From: Candidatus Pristimantibacillus lignocellulolyticus
GTDB lineage: Bacteria > Bacillota > Bacilli > Paenibacillales > Paenibacillaceae
NCBI GenBank assembly: GCA_023639215.1
Contig: CP097899.1
Span: 255,501-319,500, forward strand
Direction of reading: 5' to 3'
Length of the DNA: 64,000 bases
Shown here: positions 46,196 to 55,079 of the stretch, in pieces
Numbering within the stretch: position 1 is the stretch's first letter
Layout: each line of letters opens with the position of its first letter
Notes under the pieces: model-generated
Database searches by the model: none
What the model saw: only the letters and a program-made list of their open reading frames with translations
What the model was told of the DNA's origin: nothing
Made by a program: the position numbers and the translations under genes

Positions 46196-46819
46196 CTACT
46201 TAGCGTACTGTAAAATCGCAATTGCAGCACGCTCACGTCGTTCAAAATCATCGGAATGCATTGCGTTTTTCAGGATAGTTAATGCTTGCTCTATCGTTTG
46301 GTAGTCTACTAAGTTTGCCTTTGCATAACCATTGTCCTTCTTATCATCTAACCAACTTTCCAGTAACTCTGGAGATACTAGTCTGTCCAATATAGAGATA
46401 TTCGATTGTTGACTTACGAACGTTTGAAGCTCTTCAGATATTAGTTCTATTGGAACGCTCTTTAGCCACGTCACACCTCTACGGTGAGCGGTGTTTACTT
46501 CTTTATTCGATATGCCGTCCACATAGAAATAGTCTCCCAAATCTCCAATATGAACGAAGCCATCACTTTCCATTATTATATAATCCCCATCTTGTATCCT
46601 ATAGACGAAGGTATGAATCTCCTCTATTTGTTGTATCCATTCTTCCTTCATCCCATCAATATCGTTCAATAAAAGTAGAGCTTTGCTTCTAAATTCTGCT
46701 TCACTAATGTTGCTTAAGCTCTTGAATTCTTTCCAACCAAAACTTACATAGTTTTCTTCCAAATAAATCTCCATAAGTCTAGTTCCATTAGAATCGTCCT
46801 TCATCTGAAATAATTGCAT
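46196..46819 (-). CDS. Protein with PUA/EVE-like N-terminal domain of the kind found in Mrr-type restriction proteins
   Basis: A 207-residue cytoplasmic protein. Residues about 1-140 (MQLFQMKDDSNG, NYVSFGWKEFKSLS, RIQDGDYIIMESDGFVHIGD, TAHRRGVTWLKSVP) follow the pattern of the PUA-like domain at the N-terminus of some Mrr-family restriction proteins, there thought to sense modified DNA. No nuclease motif (D-x-E/QxK) follows; the C-terminus is a helical segment. It may be a stand-alone remnant or a sensor. The start at the second Met (46819) is chosen by the usual family start; the open frame begins at 46831. The function is uncertain. Confidence 0.5.
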   Translation of the reverse strand: MQLFQMKDDSNGTRLMEIYLEENYVSFGWKEFKSLSNISEAEFRSKALLLLNDIDGMKEEWIQQIEEIHTFVYRIQDGDYIIMESDGFVHIGDLGDYFYVDGISNKEVNTAHRRGVTWLKSVPIELISEELQTFVSQQSNISILDRLVSPELLESWLDDKKDNGYAKANLVDYQTIEQALTILKNAMHSDDFERRERAAIAILQYAK

Positions 46820-46845
46820 ACACCACACCATCCCATCTAATTAAT

Positions 46846-46890
46846 CAAAAAGGCGACTAAACATCAATTACATGAATGTATAGTCGCCTC
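46846..46890 (-). terminator. Intrinsic terminator after the UbiB-like gene
   Basis: AGGCGACTA / TAGTCGCCT with a 21-base loop, followed on the minus strand by five T. Confidence 0.82.
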
Positions 46891-47047
46891 GTGCTTCATT
46901 GCTACTGAGAAAATCATATGAAGTTTTCATTAACTTCAACTTTCAATTTTACAAATTAGATTATGTTAAGTCTACCTTTTTCAATAAATGTTTGTAAATA
47001 ATATTTACTTTTAGTTACACGAATCGCTAACCAGCCTAGATGATTTA

Positions 47048-48718
47048 TTAAAAACGTCCAGATCGAAAAATAGAATAGATAAGCACCACGAACATAAAAA
47101 TCGTAACAGCAAAACCGATCTCGATAACTGGCATGCGCCACAATATAGATTTCGAGTGCATAATAGATGTTCCGACTATTAATCCACACATTACTATGCT
47201 TAATGCAAGCATTACAATACTGAAAGCTAGTCGATTACTTATTTGATCGAGTTTTTCTAGGAGCATAGTCACTTGAGGTGATTCCAAATCGATTTTAAAT
47301 TTCCCATTGCTTAACATACGAGAAAGTTGCTTCAGATGAAGTGGAACCTCCTTAACTATATCAATATATTCCGGTATTTCCTCTGAAATATTTTTCAATA
47401 TCCGCTTTGGATTTAACCTTTCCAACAACAGTTTTTTTCCAAATGGTTCAGCAATATCAAATATACTTATATCCGGATCAAGTGCAGTAACAACACCTTC
47501 CATCGTAAGTAAACATTTTCCAAGTAATGTTAGCTCCACCGGTATTTTAATTCGATGCTTATAGGCTACATTGAACAAGTCGCTAACAGCGGTTCCAATG
47601 CTAATACCATTAAGTGGTACATTGTAATACTTCTCCCTTAATTCATCGACATCACTATAGAGTAAGTTGTAATCTACTTCCTCTGGTACAACTCCCATTT
47701 GATTTATTGCTCTAATTACCCCTCTAGTACTTTGTTTTCTAAGAGCAATGACAAAAGTAGCAAAATGATGTTTCATGCTAGGTGAAAGTCGTCCGATCAT
47801 ACCGAAATCAATCATCGCTAATCTCCCATCAGGTAACGCCATTACATTTCCCGGATGAGGATCTCCATGAAAAATTCCTTCCACTAATATTTGATGGAAA
47901 ATCGCATTCGTCATTCGCTTTGCAAGTAACTTTAAGTCTATTCCTTGCCGCTTAAGTTCCTCATCGTCTGATAAATTAACTCCATCTATATAAGCAGTTG
48001 TTAACAGTCGTTTTGTACTGTATTCCCGAAATACATTTGGTACATATAAAAAATCTAGGTTAGCGCTAAGTTCTACGAATTTTTCTGTATTACGCGCTTC
48101 CAACGTATAATCTAATTCTAGTAATAAAGCTACACTTAACTCTTCAACAATTTCTCTTAGTCGGTAATGTTTCGCCCACTCTACTGCTCCTTCCGTTAGT
48201 CTTGCCCAATCAATTAATATTTCAAGATCAGTTTCAATTAATCGCTCAATGTCTGGCCGTTGGATTTTGACTACGACTTCATTGCCATCTTTTAAAGTAG
48301 CTCTATGTACCTGTCCAATGGAAGCAGCTGCTAGCGGAGTTATCGAAAAATGCCTGAACAGACTTTCTATCGGAGCACCAAGTTCTTTCTCAATAATAGA
48401 AGCAGCTTCATTGTACGGAAATGGTTGTACATGATCTTGCAACGTTTCTAGCTCTTTTAATATTTCAGCGGGAATAAGATCAGGACGAGTACTCGCAATT
48501 TGGCCTAATTTTACAAAGGTAGGTCCTAGCTCCTCCAACAAGAGGCAGATTCTTTCACCGAGACTTTTCATATGCCATTCGTTCGTACTTTTGTTACGCG
48601 AGAAAATATTGCGACGCCTAGAACCTATTTCATCCGTTACTAATCCGAAACCATAACGTGCTATTGTCGAGGCTATAACCCGATATCGCATGACATGCCT
48701 AATCCTTTTTCCCTTCAA
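47048..48718 (-). CDS. UbiB/AarF (ABC1) family kinase-like membrane protein
   Basis: A 556-residue atypical kinase. The ABC1 signature KLGQIASTRPDLIP near residue 70 is followed by AAASIGQVHRATL (the Ala-rich loop replacing the Gly-rich loop) and the catalytic-loop region FHGDPHPGNVMALPDGRLAM (with IDFG next). Two C-terminal membrane segments close the protein. Members are linked to quinone biosynthesis or lipid handling. The start is TTG with GGAGGTG before it. It is cotranscribed with the phasin-like gene 43 bases upstream. Confidence 0.93.
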   Translation of the reverse strand: MKGKRIRHVMRYRVIASTIARYGFGLVTDEIGSRRRNIFSRNKSTNEWHMKSLGERICLLLEELGPTFVKLGQIASTRPDLIPAEILKELETLQDHVQPFPYNEAASIIEKELGAPIESLFRHFSITPLAAASIGQVHRATLKDGNEVVVKIQRPDIERLIETDLEILIDWARLTEGAVEWAKHYRLREIVEELSVALLLELDYTLEARNTEKFVELSANLDFLYVPNVFREYSTKRLLTTAYIDGVNLSDDEELKRQGIDLKLLAKRMTNAIFHQILVEGIFHGDPHPGNVMALPDGRLAMIDFGMIGRLSPSMKHHFATFVIALRKQSTRGVIRAINQMGVVPEEVDYNLLYSDVDELREKYYNVPLNGISIGTAVSDLFNVAYKHRIKIPVELTLLGKCLLTMEGVVTALDPDISIFDIAEPFGKKLLLERLNPKRILKNISEEIPEYIDIVKEVPLHLKQLSRMLSNGKFKIDLESPQVTMLLEKLDQISNRLAFSIVMLALSIVMCGLIVGTSIMHSKSILWRMPVIEIGFAVTIFMFVVLIYSIFRSGRF

Positions 48719-48761
48719 GCTCTCACCTCCATTGCTTCTTTTTATTTTAAAATGTTAAGTT

Positions 48762-49058
48762 TTACGATCGAGAATTCTCTAAATCTTCAATCCGCTTTTC
48801 CAATCTTTCAATATCGTCAAGCATAGCCACACGTTGTTCTTTTAATAACGATTGCACTCGATCCTGAACCATAGTTTCAATGCTTAATTTTGTTTCTTCA
48901 CCCTTTTTGAGAAGTGTTTGAGCTAAATTTGCAGATTCTTCCTTACTGACTTGTCCTTTCTGTACAAGTTCATCAATCGTACTGTCGATTTTATCTTTAC
49001 TAACAACTGCTAATCCTAACATTAATGATATTGCTTTATCTACTGAATCCTTTACCAT
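48762..49058 (-). CDS. Phasin-like coiled-coil protein
   Basis: A 98-residue helical protein without signal peptide. The opening hydrophobic patch (AISLMLGLAVVSKDKIDSTI) and charged heptads up to EDIERLEKRIEDLENSRS-like C-terminus (here MLDDIERLEKRIEDLENSRS) resemble small phasin/PhaI-type proteins that often precede UbiB-like genes. AAAGGGG precedes the ATG. It is the first gene of the pair; an effect on the UbiB-like protein is an inference from this recurring pairing. Confidence 0.75.
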   Translation of the reverse strand: MVKDSVDKAISLMLGLAVVSKDKIDSTIDELVQKGQVSKEESANLAQTLLKKGEETKLSIETMVQDRVQSLLKEQRVAMLDDIERLEKRIEDLENSRS

Positions 49059-49296
49059 AATAGCAACCCCTTTATCGTTAATAATAGTTAATTTACTTCA
49101 TCATTACTCTAATTCAAATGCAACATAAATATTGGAACAACTTAGTTCTTATTCATTGTTTGTTATTTTGAAAAAACTATGCAAAAAAATACAATTTAGT
49201 GAAATAAAAAAACGATTATAATCCTATCAACCTATTGCGAATATCATGAACATAAAAGTCTTTTGGGATACTATTAAAACTTGGAATGTTTTGGTA

Positions 49297-49333
49297 TATT
49301 TATATGAAGTATTTATATGAAGTATTTATATCA
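49297..49333. repeat. Short tandem repeat in the leader of the stalk-ankyrin gene
   Basis: The unit TATTTATATGAAG occurs twice with a third partial copy (TATTTATAT), period 13 bases. It lies about 60 bases before the start codon. It may vary in length between strains. Confidence 0.7.
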
Positions 49334-49393
49334 TTGGGGGATATTGGTGTAGGAAGAGATTTAACGTCTGACACTAATATACAGGAGGACAAA

Positions 49394-50701
49394 ATGAAGA
49401 GAATCAATCATTTCAAAAAATTGGTAATGGCATTATTAGTTGTTGTATTGGCAATATCTTTTCCGGTAACAAAAGACGCTTCCGCAGCAACCAATGCAAT
49501 TACTGCTGTTATCGATGGAACCAAAGTGAACTTTTCAAATGATCCAATTATGAAAGATGGTACGACTTTAGTGCCATTCCGTGCAATTTTTGAAGCTTTA
49601 CAATTAAAAGTAGGTTGGAATCAAGCAACACAAACAGCTACAGGATCAAATGATACTTTGAAAGTGGAGTTAGTGATGGGTTCTAAATCTGCTAAAGTTA
49701 ACGGTAAGACAGTAAGTTTGGCTCAAGCGCCTTCAGTCATTAATGGATCAACTATGGTTCCACTTCGCTTTGTGGCAGAAGCTAGTGGGGCAGTCGTTTA
49801 TTGGGATAATAAGAAACGTCATATTGATATTTTGTTCAATGAAGATATCAAATTCAACAAAGCTGCTTATTATAACGATACAGCATCATTAAGTGCTTGG
49901 CTGAAAAAAGGGAAAACGATCGAGCAAACGTACAACGGCCAAACGCCGTTAATCGCTGCAGCAAGCGGTAACTCATTAGATGCAGTCAAACTTTTGTTGT
50001 CAAACGGTGCAAACGTTGATGCAAGAACAGCAACCAACTGGACACCTCTATTATGGGCAGCATATCATGAGAATGATGCGATGATTAAAGAACTTCTCGA
50101 TTATAACGCAGATAGCTCGTATACTGTCGGTTCTACCCAAGACCAGATCAAAGCCCAAAACAACTTGACTAACTATTTGAAATTCGGAAGTACATATTCT
50201 CCGCTTAATGGGGATATATATTTGCCTGTAGCGTGGGGAACAGAAGCAGATGTCGTAAAATCAAGACTTAAAGATTCCTACAATTATGGAGATACTGTCA
50301 ATGGATCTTACAGACAGTATTACGAAACTTATCTGGAAAACGGATCATATGCTGATGCAATGTATACTTATAAAAATATGAAACTAACTAAAATTACTTA
50401 TTTATCAACATATGAATACGGCGAATTTGATACTGCAATTGACGATTACCTCTACGAATTGAAAAGATACAAATCATTACACCGTTCTAATCTTAAATTT
50501 AACGAGATCTGGGGAGTTCCTTCAGATGAACAAGTCTATTCTAATGTGTATGGTGTAGATAGCTATGAAAAATACGAGACTGCACTTTGGTTAGATGATG
50601 TAGCTTTTACTGCATCTGAACTAAAGAATGGTATGAAATATACTATTAATTTATTTGCATATAATAACGGAGTCGCTCTTACCATTGAATATTCGAAATA
50701 A
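49394..50701 (+). CDS. Secreted protein joining a stalk (copper-amine-oxidase-like N-terminal) domain to ankyrin repeats
   Basis: A 435-residue protein. The signal peptide ends near ASA (residue about 32). Residues 35-150 form a stalk domain (DGTTLVPFRAIFEALQLKVG and GSTMVPLRFVAEASGAVVYW). About 165-250 contain two or three ankyrin-type repeats (GQTPLIAAASGNSLDAVKLL and NWTPLLWAAYHENDAMIKEL). A C-terminal part of unknown fold follows. Ankyrin repeats on an exported Gram-positive protein are uncommon. The open frame starts at 49286, but AGGAGG five bases before the ATG at 49394 settles the start. Confidence 0.88.
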   Translation: MKRINHFKKLVMALLVVVLAISFPVTKDASAATNAITAVIDGTKVNFSNDPIMKDGTTLVPFRAIFEALQLKVGWNQATQTATGSNDTLKVELVMGSKSAKVNGKTVSLAQAPSVINGSTMVPLRFVAEASGAVVYWDNKKRHIDILFNEDIKFNKAAYYNDTASLSAWLKKGKTIEQTYNGQTPLIAAASGNSLDAVKLLLSNGANVDARTATNWTPLLWAAYHENDAMIKELLDYNADSSYTVGSTQDQIKAQNNLTNYLKFGSTYSPLNGDIYLPVAWGTEADVVKSRLKDSYNYGDTVNGSYRQYYETYLENGSYADAMYTYKNMKLTKITYLSTYEYGEFDTAIDDYLYELKRYKSLHRSNLKFNEIWGVPSDEQVYSNVYGVDSYEKYETALWLDDVAFTASELKNGMKYTINLFAYNNGVALTIEYSK

Positions 50702-50721
50702 CACGTTTGAGTAAAACAGAA

Positions 50722-50762
50722 CTAGCCAGCGTTAGCCGATTAATATCGACTGACGCTGGCTA
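50722..50762. terminator. Hairpin between convergent genes
   Basis: CTAGCCAGCGTTAG / CTGACGCTGGCTA, stable arms (one pair is G-T on the RNA) lying between the stalk-ankyrin gene and the AEC transporter gene. The T-runs on both sides are weak. Confidence 0.65.
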
Positions 50763-50777
50763 TTCGAACTTCCTCTT

Positions 50778-51710
50778 CTATGCATTAATATTAAGCATAA
50801 AAATAACTGCTGTAACGGTAAATATACTAATTAATGTAGAAATAAATACTGCTTGTGACGCAAATTCCTTCTCATTATCGAATTCAACTGCGAGTAATAC
50901 ACTGCTTAACGAAGTAGGCACTGCAGAAGAAACGATTAAAGCTGCAGATGTTAATGGATCAAGATTCATTACACTTACAACTAACCATGCTAATACTGGG
51001 CCACCTATTAAGCGAAGTATACCAGCGATCGATACATCTATTGCAAGTGATTTGGAAATTTTCCATTCCATTTGTCCAAGTTGAACACCAAGCGTTAATA
51101 ATGCCGTACCGATAAAGGCATCAGTAATATAATCGATCGGTGTTTGGATGGGAGCTGGAATAGGAATTTCAAACCCTCTCATTATAAATGCCAGCGGTAT
51201 AACATAGATGACAGGCATAGAAAGAATCGTCTTCCATACTTCCTTCATACTAGTCTTGTGCGCATTTACACTGTATACGCCATAGGTATTCGGAATTAAC
51301 GACTGCATCATCATAATAATAACTTGAATCCCTAACGTTTCTTTATTACCGGCAAACGCTAGTTGATTCAATGGTATGCCATAATTTGCACTGTTATAAA
51401 ATAACACACTATTTTTCATCGCACTTTTCATCGTTGGACTGTAACCACGAAGACGCATAACAATCTCAACAACGATATATTGTAATATCATAAAAATGAC
51501 AAAAAATAGTAATACTTTTCCGATAATGCTAACCGAGATGGCGGTTTCGTATACTAATGCAAAAATAATAGCTGGTGAGAACAAATAAAAGTTAAGTTTG
51601 GAAAGCGTCTTAATATCTAGATGAAAGATTTTCTCAAGCGTAATGCCTATGGCAATCATTATTGACATAGGCATTACGTTTTCTAATAAAATATGAAGAA
51701 AAATACTCAT
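50778..51710 (-). CDS. AEC-family (auxin efflux carrier-type) transporter
   Basis: A 310-residue membrane protein with ten predicted segments in two inverted halves (first half FHLDIKTLSKLNFYLFSPAI, second half TPIDYITDAFIGTALLTLGV). The family includes malate and other organic anion permeases; the substrate cannot be read from sequence. The gene follows the nitroreductase gene by 13 bases on the same strand, so the two are probably cotranscribed. Confidence 0.88.
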   Translation of the reverse strand: MSIFLHILLENVMPMSIMIAIGITLEKIFHLDIKTLSKLNFYLFSPAIIFALVYETAISVSIIGKVLLFFVIFMILQYIVVEIVMRLRGYSPTMKSAMKNSVLFYNSANYGIPLNQLAFAGNKETLGIQVIIMMMQSLIPNTYGVYSVNAHKTSMKEVWKTILSMPVIYVIPLAFIMRGFEIPIPAPIQTPIDYITDAFIGTALLTLGVQLGQMEWKISKSLAIDVSIAGILRLIGGPVLAWLVVSVMNLDPLTSAALIVSSAVPTSLSSVLLAVEFDNEKEFASQAVFISTLISIFTVTAVIFMLNINA

Positions 51711-51723
51711 TACTATAGTATTC

Positions 51724-52353
51724 CTATTCTACATTATACGAAATAACCAATTCGTCTAATGATTTTCTCGGAGTTGGACCATTCACTTTATGGAATGATT
51801 CATCTAGTTGATCAATAGAACCAGGCTTACCGATTGCAATAACAACATGAGGGACGAAATTCTCAGGCATCGCTAACAATTGCTTCGCTTGTTCGCGATC
51901 ATATCCACCCATCGCTCTTGTAGAAAGTCCTAGCATCTTCGCTTGAAACGCAATAGATGCCCATGCAGCACCAGAATCAAATGCATGATTATTGTTTGTT
52001 TTACCTTCAGGTAAAGAAGTATCCCCTGCAAGTAAAATATAAGCAGACGCTTTATGTGACCACACTGCATTACGAGGCAAAATAAATTGCTCGAATAAAG
52101 CTTTTTGTTCTGCAGTTGTAGCTACAAAGAAACGCCACGGTTGAAAATTATTAGCTGAAGGTGCATAGCTAGCTGCTTCAAGAATCGTATTCATTTCTTC
52201 CTCAGAAATCTCATATGGTTCAAAAGCTCGTGTGGACCAACGATTAATGAATAATGGACTTACCTCATGCTTTGGTTGACGGATAGCCAATGCTTCCTCA
52301 TTGTAAGATGTAACGTTCTGTACTTCTATCTCTTTAATATGGTTCAAACTCAT
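51724..52353 (-). CDS. Nitroreductase-family flavoprotein
   Basis: A 209-residue FMN-dependent oxidoreductase of the nitroreductase fold. The N-terminal FMN-binding motif is RWSTRAFEPYEISEEEM and the active-site region is EAASYAPSANNFQPWRFFVA; the C-terminal GKPGS binds phosphate of FMN. It probably reduces quinones or nitro compounds with NAD(P)H. The start is fixed by AGGAGG at the end of a double structured leader. It is the first gene of a two-gene operon with the AEC transporter. Confidence 0.92.
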   Translation of the reverse strand: MSLNHIKEIEVQNVTSYNEEALAIRQPKHEVSPLFINRWSTRAFEPYEISEEEMNTILEAASYAPSANNFQPWRFFVATTAEQKALFEQFILPRNAVWSHKASAYILLAGDTSLPEGKTNNNHAFDSGAAWASIAFQAKMLGLSTRAMGGYDREQAKQLLAMPENFVPHVVIAIGKPGSIDQLDESFHKVNGPTPRKSLDELVISYNVE

Positions 52354-52361
52354 GTCTGTCT

Positions 52362-52490
52362 CCTCCTAAAACTTTTTGTTTACTTCTTGATGAACTACTT
52401 TGCTAACGAAAAGTTACTTCGCAAGCATAAGCTAACTTTTTGTTTACTTCTTGATGAACTACTTTGCTAACGAAAAATTACTTCGGAAGC
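52362..52490 (-). promoter_or_regulatory. Two tandem structured leader modules before the nitroreductase gene
   Basis: Two nearly identical 64-base units. Each begins GCTTCCGAAGTAATTTTTCG or GCTTGCGAAGTAACTTTTCG, shares TTAGCAAAGTAGTTCATCAA, and ends GAAGTAAACAAAAAGTT. AACTTTT pairs with AAAAGTT and GTT with AAC, around one mismatch. The last unit runs into TTTTAGGAGG. Near-identity of the two middles suggests recent duplication or gene conversion. Confidence 0.78.
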
Positions 52491-52529
52491 TAATTAATTT
52501 AGTACTAAAACACTTTCCTTTTCATTATA

Positions 52530-53411
52530 TCACCGGAATAAATGAATCAGCAATATGCCACAAACAGCAAGTATCATCCCAACGACTTCAAACTTAGTGA
52601 ATGGTTCCCGTACAACAAACCTTGTATAGAGAAGAATGATGACAACATTTAACGCGATTACTGCTGATACGAGTCCAGTCTTACCTAATTGGAATGCTTG
52701 AAGGATAAGCATCATGCCAACCACATTTGTTATCCCGACCGCTAGACCTATGCCGAAAGTTGATTTATTGCTGAATACTTTTATCGTCGGATCCGGTTGA
52801 ACCGTACTAACCGAATTCTTTTTCCCACGTTGTTCGATAAGCCACCAAATGCCAAAACAGACTGTACCAGTAGTAAACATCATCAACAATGTAGGATATC
52901 TCTCTGATTGGAGCATTGTTGACCATTTGCCTGAAAGATCATTTCCTGCAAAAAATAACATCGCCAATAAACCCCATTGTGCTCCTTGCAAATTCGATAG
53001 AGAAATATCAGAAGAATACCGAATTGTTAATATTCCGATGAGCAATACAAGAAATGCTAATAATTGCATCGTATGTAAAGTCTCATCCCAAAGTAGGTAA
53101 GCAGCTATTACAACGACTACGGATGGTAATGCGGTAAGTATGGCAACAATAGAAGCTTTACCTACTGCAAATCCTTTATACATACATGCACTAGCAGCAA
53201 ATGAGAATAATCCCATCTGTATCCCAACTAAGCTCGACATTGACCATGTTGCACCCGTCGCCAAAATAATTGTACCGTTAATAATCATACCCGAAGCAAA
53301 GACACCACATAACATTAAATTTCTATCAAGTAGCATTGTGCTTGTCTTATGATATAATATGCCACGTAATCCAAAAGCTAGCGCTGCAAACAATGCATAC
53401 ATTAACCACAT
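52530..53411 (-). CDS. EamA/DMT-family transporter
   Basis: A 293-residue protein with ten predicted membrane segments in two EamA halves (first about 5-135, ending LAFLVLLIGILTIRY; second about 155-293, ending FEVVGMILAVCGILLIHLF). Such proteins export or import amino acids, metabolites or drugs; the substrate is unknown. GAGGGG precedes the ATG. It is a single gene transcribed away from the small-gene region. Confidence 0.88.
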   Translation of the reverse strand: MWLMYALFAALAFGLRGILYHKTSTMLLDRNLMLCGVFASGMIINGTIILATGATWSMSSLVGIQMGLFSFAASACMYKGFAVGKASIVAILTALPSVVVVIAAYLLWDETLHTMQLLAFLVLLIGILTIRYSSDISLSNLQGAQWGLLAMLFFAGNDLSGKWSTMLQSERYPTLLMMFTTGTVCFGIWWLIEQRGKKNSVSTVQPDPTIKVFSNKSTFGIGLAVGITNVVGMMLILQAFQLGKTGLVSAVIALNVVIILLYTRFVVREPFTKFEVVGMILAVCGILLIHLFR

Positions 53412-53671
53412 ACTCTAGTTGCCCCTCTACTACTAACATTCTACTAATTCTATAACTAGTATCATGAAACGGCAAATGAAAACTTGTATTAAATAGTTTA
53501 GCTAGCTAAAATCATACTAAATAAATTAATATTACGATCTTTTTCATCATATCCATTCCATAACAAAGGCTAATTGATCACCTAATGGATAAGTCGAAAT
53601 TTATTCTGCTCACTAATAACGAGTTGTGGCAATATCGAGTTTCAAGGGTATGATATGTTACTATTAGTGAA

Positions 53672-53766
53672 GGAAGTTCAAAACGCAGACTATGATGACG
53701 TTCACAGGCTTTGTAGTGCTTTCGGCATCGAAAATGAAGCGAACTTGGGAAAGCCTGCTTTCTGAA
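53672..53766. repeat. Shortened, inverted copy of the interspersed TIR element
   Basis: It opens GGAAGTTCAAAACGCAGACT and closes AAGCCTGCTTTCTGAA, and contains the complement of the interior motif TTCCCAAGTTCGCTTCAT seen at 5050. About half of the interior is missing. Unlike the other copies it does not lie next to a stop codon. The rest of the 400-base gap 53412-53810 shows only A/T-rich sequence. Confidence 0.72.
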
Positions 53767-53810
53767 TATTGATTTTATGAGGAAAAGTGCGTCATGAAAG
53801 GAGTACTACC

Positions 53811-53972
53811 ATGTTTACACTTCAAGAAAAGCAATTTCTACTGCAATTATTGAAGAGCAAGACACGCTTTGGTTGGTTCAATCGCAAGAAAAAGCAAGCA
53901 ATGCAACAAGAGTTGATCGAAAAGTTGGAGCAGATGGTGCGGAATGAACAAGTCAACAAGTCTCACTTGTAG
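53811..53972 (+). CDS. Small basic helical protein (53 aa), unknown function
   Basis: It starts at an ATG 7 bases after AAAGGAG and reads MFTLQEKQFLLQLLKSKTRF, followed by a Lys-rich stretch (NRKKKQAMQQELIEKLEQMV). The protein appears to be two amphipathic helices without cysteines or a signal peptide. I do not recognise it. The good ribosome site and the coding-like composition support a real gene. Confidence 0.6.
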   Translation: MFTLQEKQFLLQLLKSKTRFGWFNRKKKQAMQQELIEKLEQMVRNEQVNKSHL

Positions 53973-54292
53973 GCTCGCTTGTGATCACGATGAGTTGCTT
54001 CGTAGTGGACTCGACAGCGAAGATGGCATTCATCGCTTGCTCCAGTGCTCATGTACCCACTACGTACATTCCGCGCTTCGCTTCACTAGCTTCATGCCAT
54101 CTTCTTGGTGCTGACAAGCGAGCATGCTTACTTAAGACAGCTTGCTTGTGTTACTTCGTTGCATTTCTTGGTGATGACAAGTGAGCACGCTCACTTGGTT
54201 CATCTTTGTGACGCTTCGTTGCACTTCTTGGTTCATCTTTGTGACGCTTCGTTGCACTTCTCACCCACACAACTACAACTAGATTCTACTTC
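53973..54292. repeat. Repeat-rich non-coding stretch before the YdjM-like gene
   Basis: It is richer in G/C than its surroundings. It holds a 33-base direct repeat in two adjacent copies (54195-54227 and 54228-54260), a perfect palindrome CAAGTGAGC AC GCTCACTTG (54178-54197), and at least three long-range inverted pairs: CTCGCTTGT 53974 / ACAAGCGAG 54114, CGTAGTGG 54001 / CCACTACG 54057, GAAGATGGCAT 54019 / ATGCCATCTTC 54094. The last two are interleaved. An open frame crosses it, but the frame reads as the repeated HLCDASLHF and is not likely to be translated. Confidence 0.75.
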
Positions 54293-54302
54293 AGGAGGTT
54301 TT

Positions 54303-54953
54303 ATGAACGGAAAAACACATTTGGCGATTGGAGCTACCATTGGAGCGGCTTGTACATTGTACTTTTCACCGGCTCAGCAACTAGAATCCATCGTGGCATA
54401 TATTGGGGTAGCAAGTTTTTCAGCACTAGCAGCTGATCTTGATGGTCCTAGTATCCTCACAAGAAAATTAACAAAGGTTAGTCGTAATCTTCATCAGTTC
54501 ACTCTTATTGGTGGTATTGCTGGATTAGCTTTCTCTCTTTATTTATGGCTAACTACGTCTTCCTTCTCACCCTTATGGATTGGAGCATCAGTTGCTGCTA
54601 TCCTTATTGGTCTTATCGTTAATCGCAGTGCTATGCGTAATGCATTAGTAAGCATTATCGGTGTTGGACTTGGAGTATATGGATTTTCAGAAAGTTGGTA
54701 TTGGCTTATCGGTCTTGGCGTATTTATTGTAATTGCTCCTTGGCTCAAACATCGTGGACTCACTCATACGATTTGGATTGTACCTTTATGGGGACTAATT
54801 GGCTATGGATTAGAGCAACAACTAGCCATTGAGGGTCTTGGCTTAACGTCAATACTTGGCTATCTATCGCATATTATCGCCGACATGTTAACACCTGCTG
54901 GTGTACGTTGGCTGTATCCATTAACTAAGAAAAAATTTAAGCTGAAATTATAA
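54303..54953 (+). CDS. YdjM-like membrane-bound metal-dependent hydrolase family protein
   Basis: A 216-residue membrane protein of the family often annotated as LexA-regulated metal-dependent hydrolase. Candidate metal ligands are His in MNGKTHLAIG, Asp in ALAADLDGPSI, His pair in KHRGLTHT and His/Asp in GYLSHIIADMLTPAGV. Four or more membrane segments lie between. The ATG at 54303 follows AGGAGG by 4 bases; the longer open frame comes from the upstream repeats. The substrate is unknown. A terminator shared with ppaC follows. Confidence 0.87.
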   Translation: MNGKTHLAIGATIGAACTLYFSPAQQLESIVAYIGVASFSALAADLDGPSILTRKLTKVSRNLHQFTLIGGIAGLAFSLYLWLTTSSFSPLWIGASVAAILIGLIVNRSAMRNALVSIIGVGLGVYGFSESWYWLIGLGVFIVIAPWLKHRGLTHTIWIVPLWGLIGYGLEQQLAIEGLGLTSILGYLSHIIADMLTPAGVRWLYPLTKKKFKLKL

Positions 54954-54991
54954 TATAATTCAACCTATTGGTTTCATCTCTTTACTATTAC

Positions 54992-55036
54992 GAAAAAGGA
55001 GCACCTTCTCTATGATTGAGAAATGCTCCTTTTATA
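54992..55036. terminator. Bidirectional terminator between the YdjM-like gene and ppaC
   Basis: AAAAAGGAGCA / TGCTCCTTTT between two convergent genes, with A and T runs on the two sides. Confidence 0.88.
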
Positions 55037-55079
55037 AAAACTACATACTTAAAAATATACAGTTCAACATTCGTTTATC

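Noticed and set aside
54105..54302. Long N-terminal extension of the YdjM-like protein
   Set aside because: It reads through direct repeats (HLCDASLHF twice), and AGGAGG precedes the ATG at 54303.
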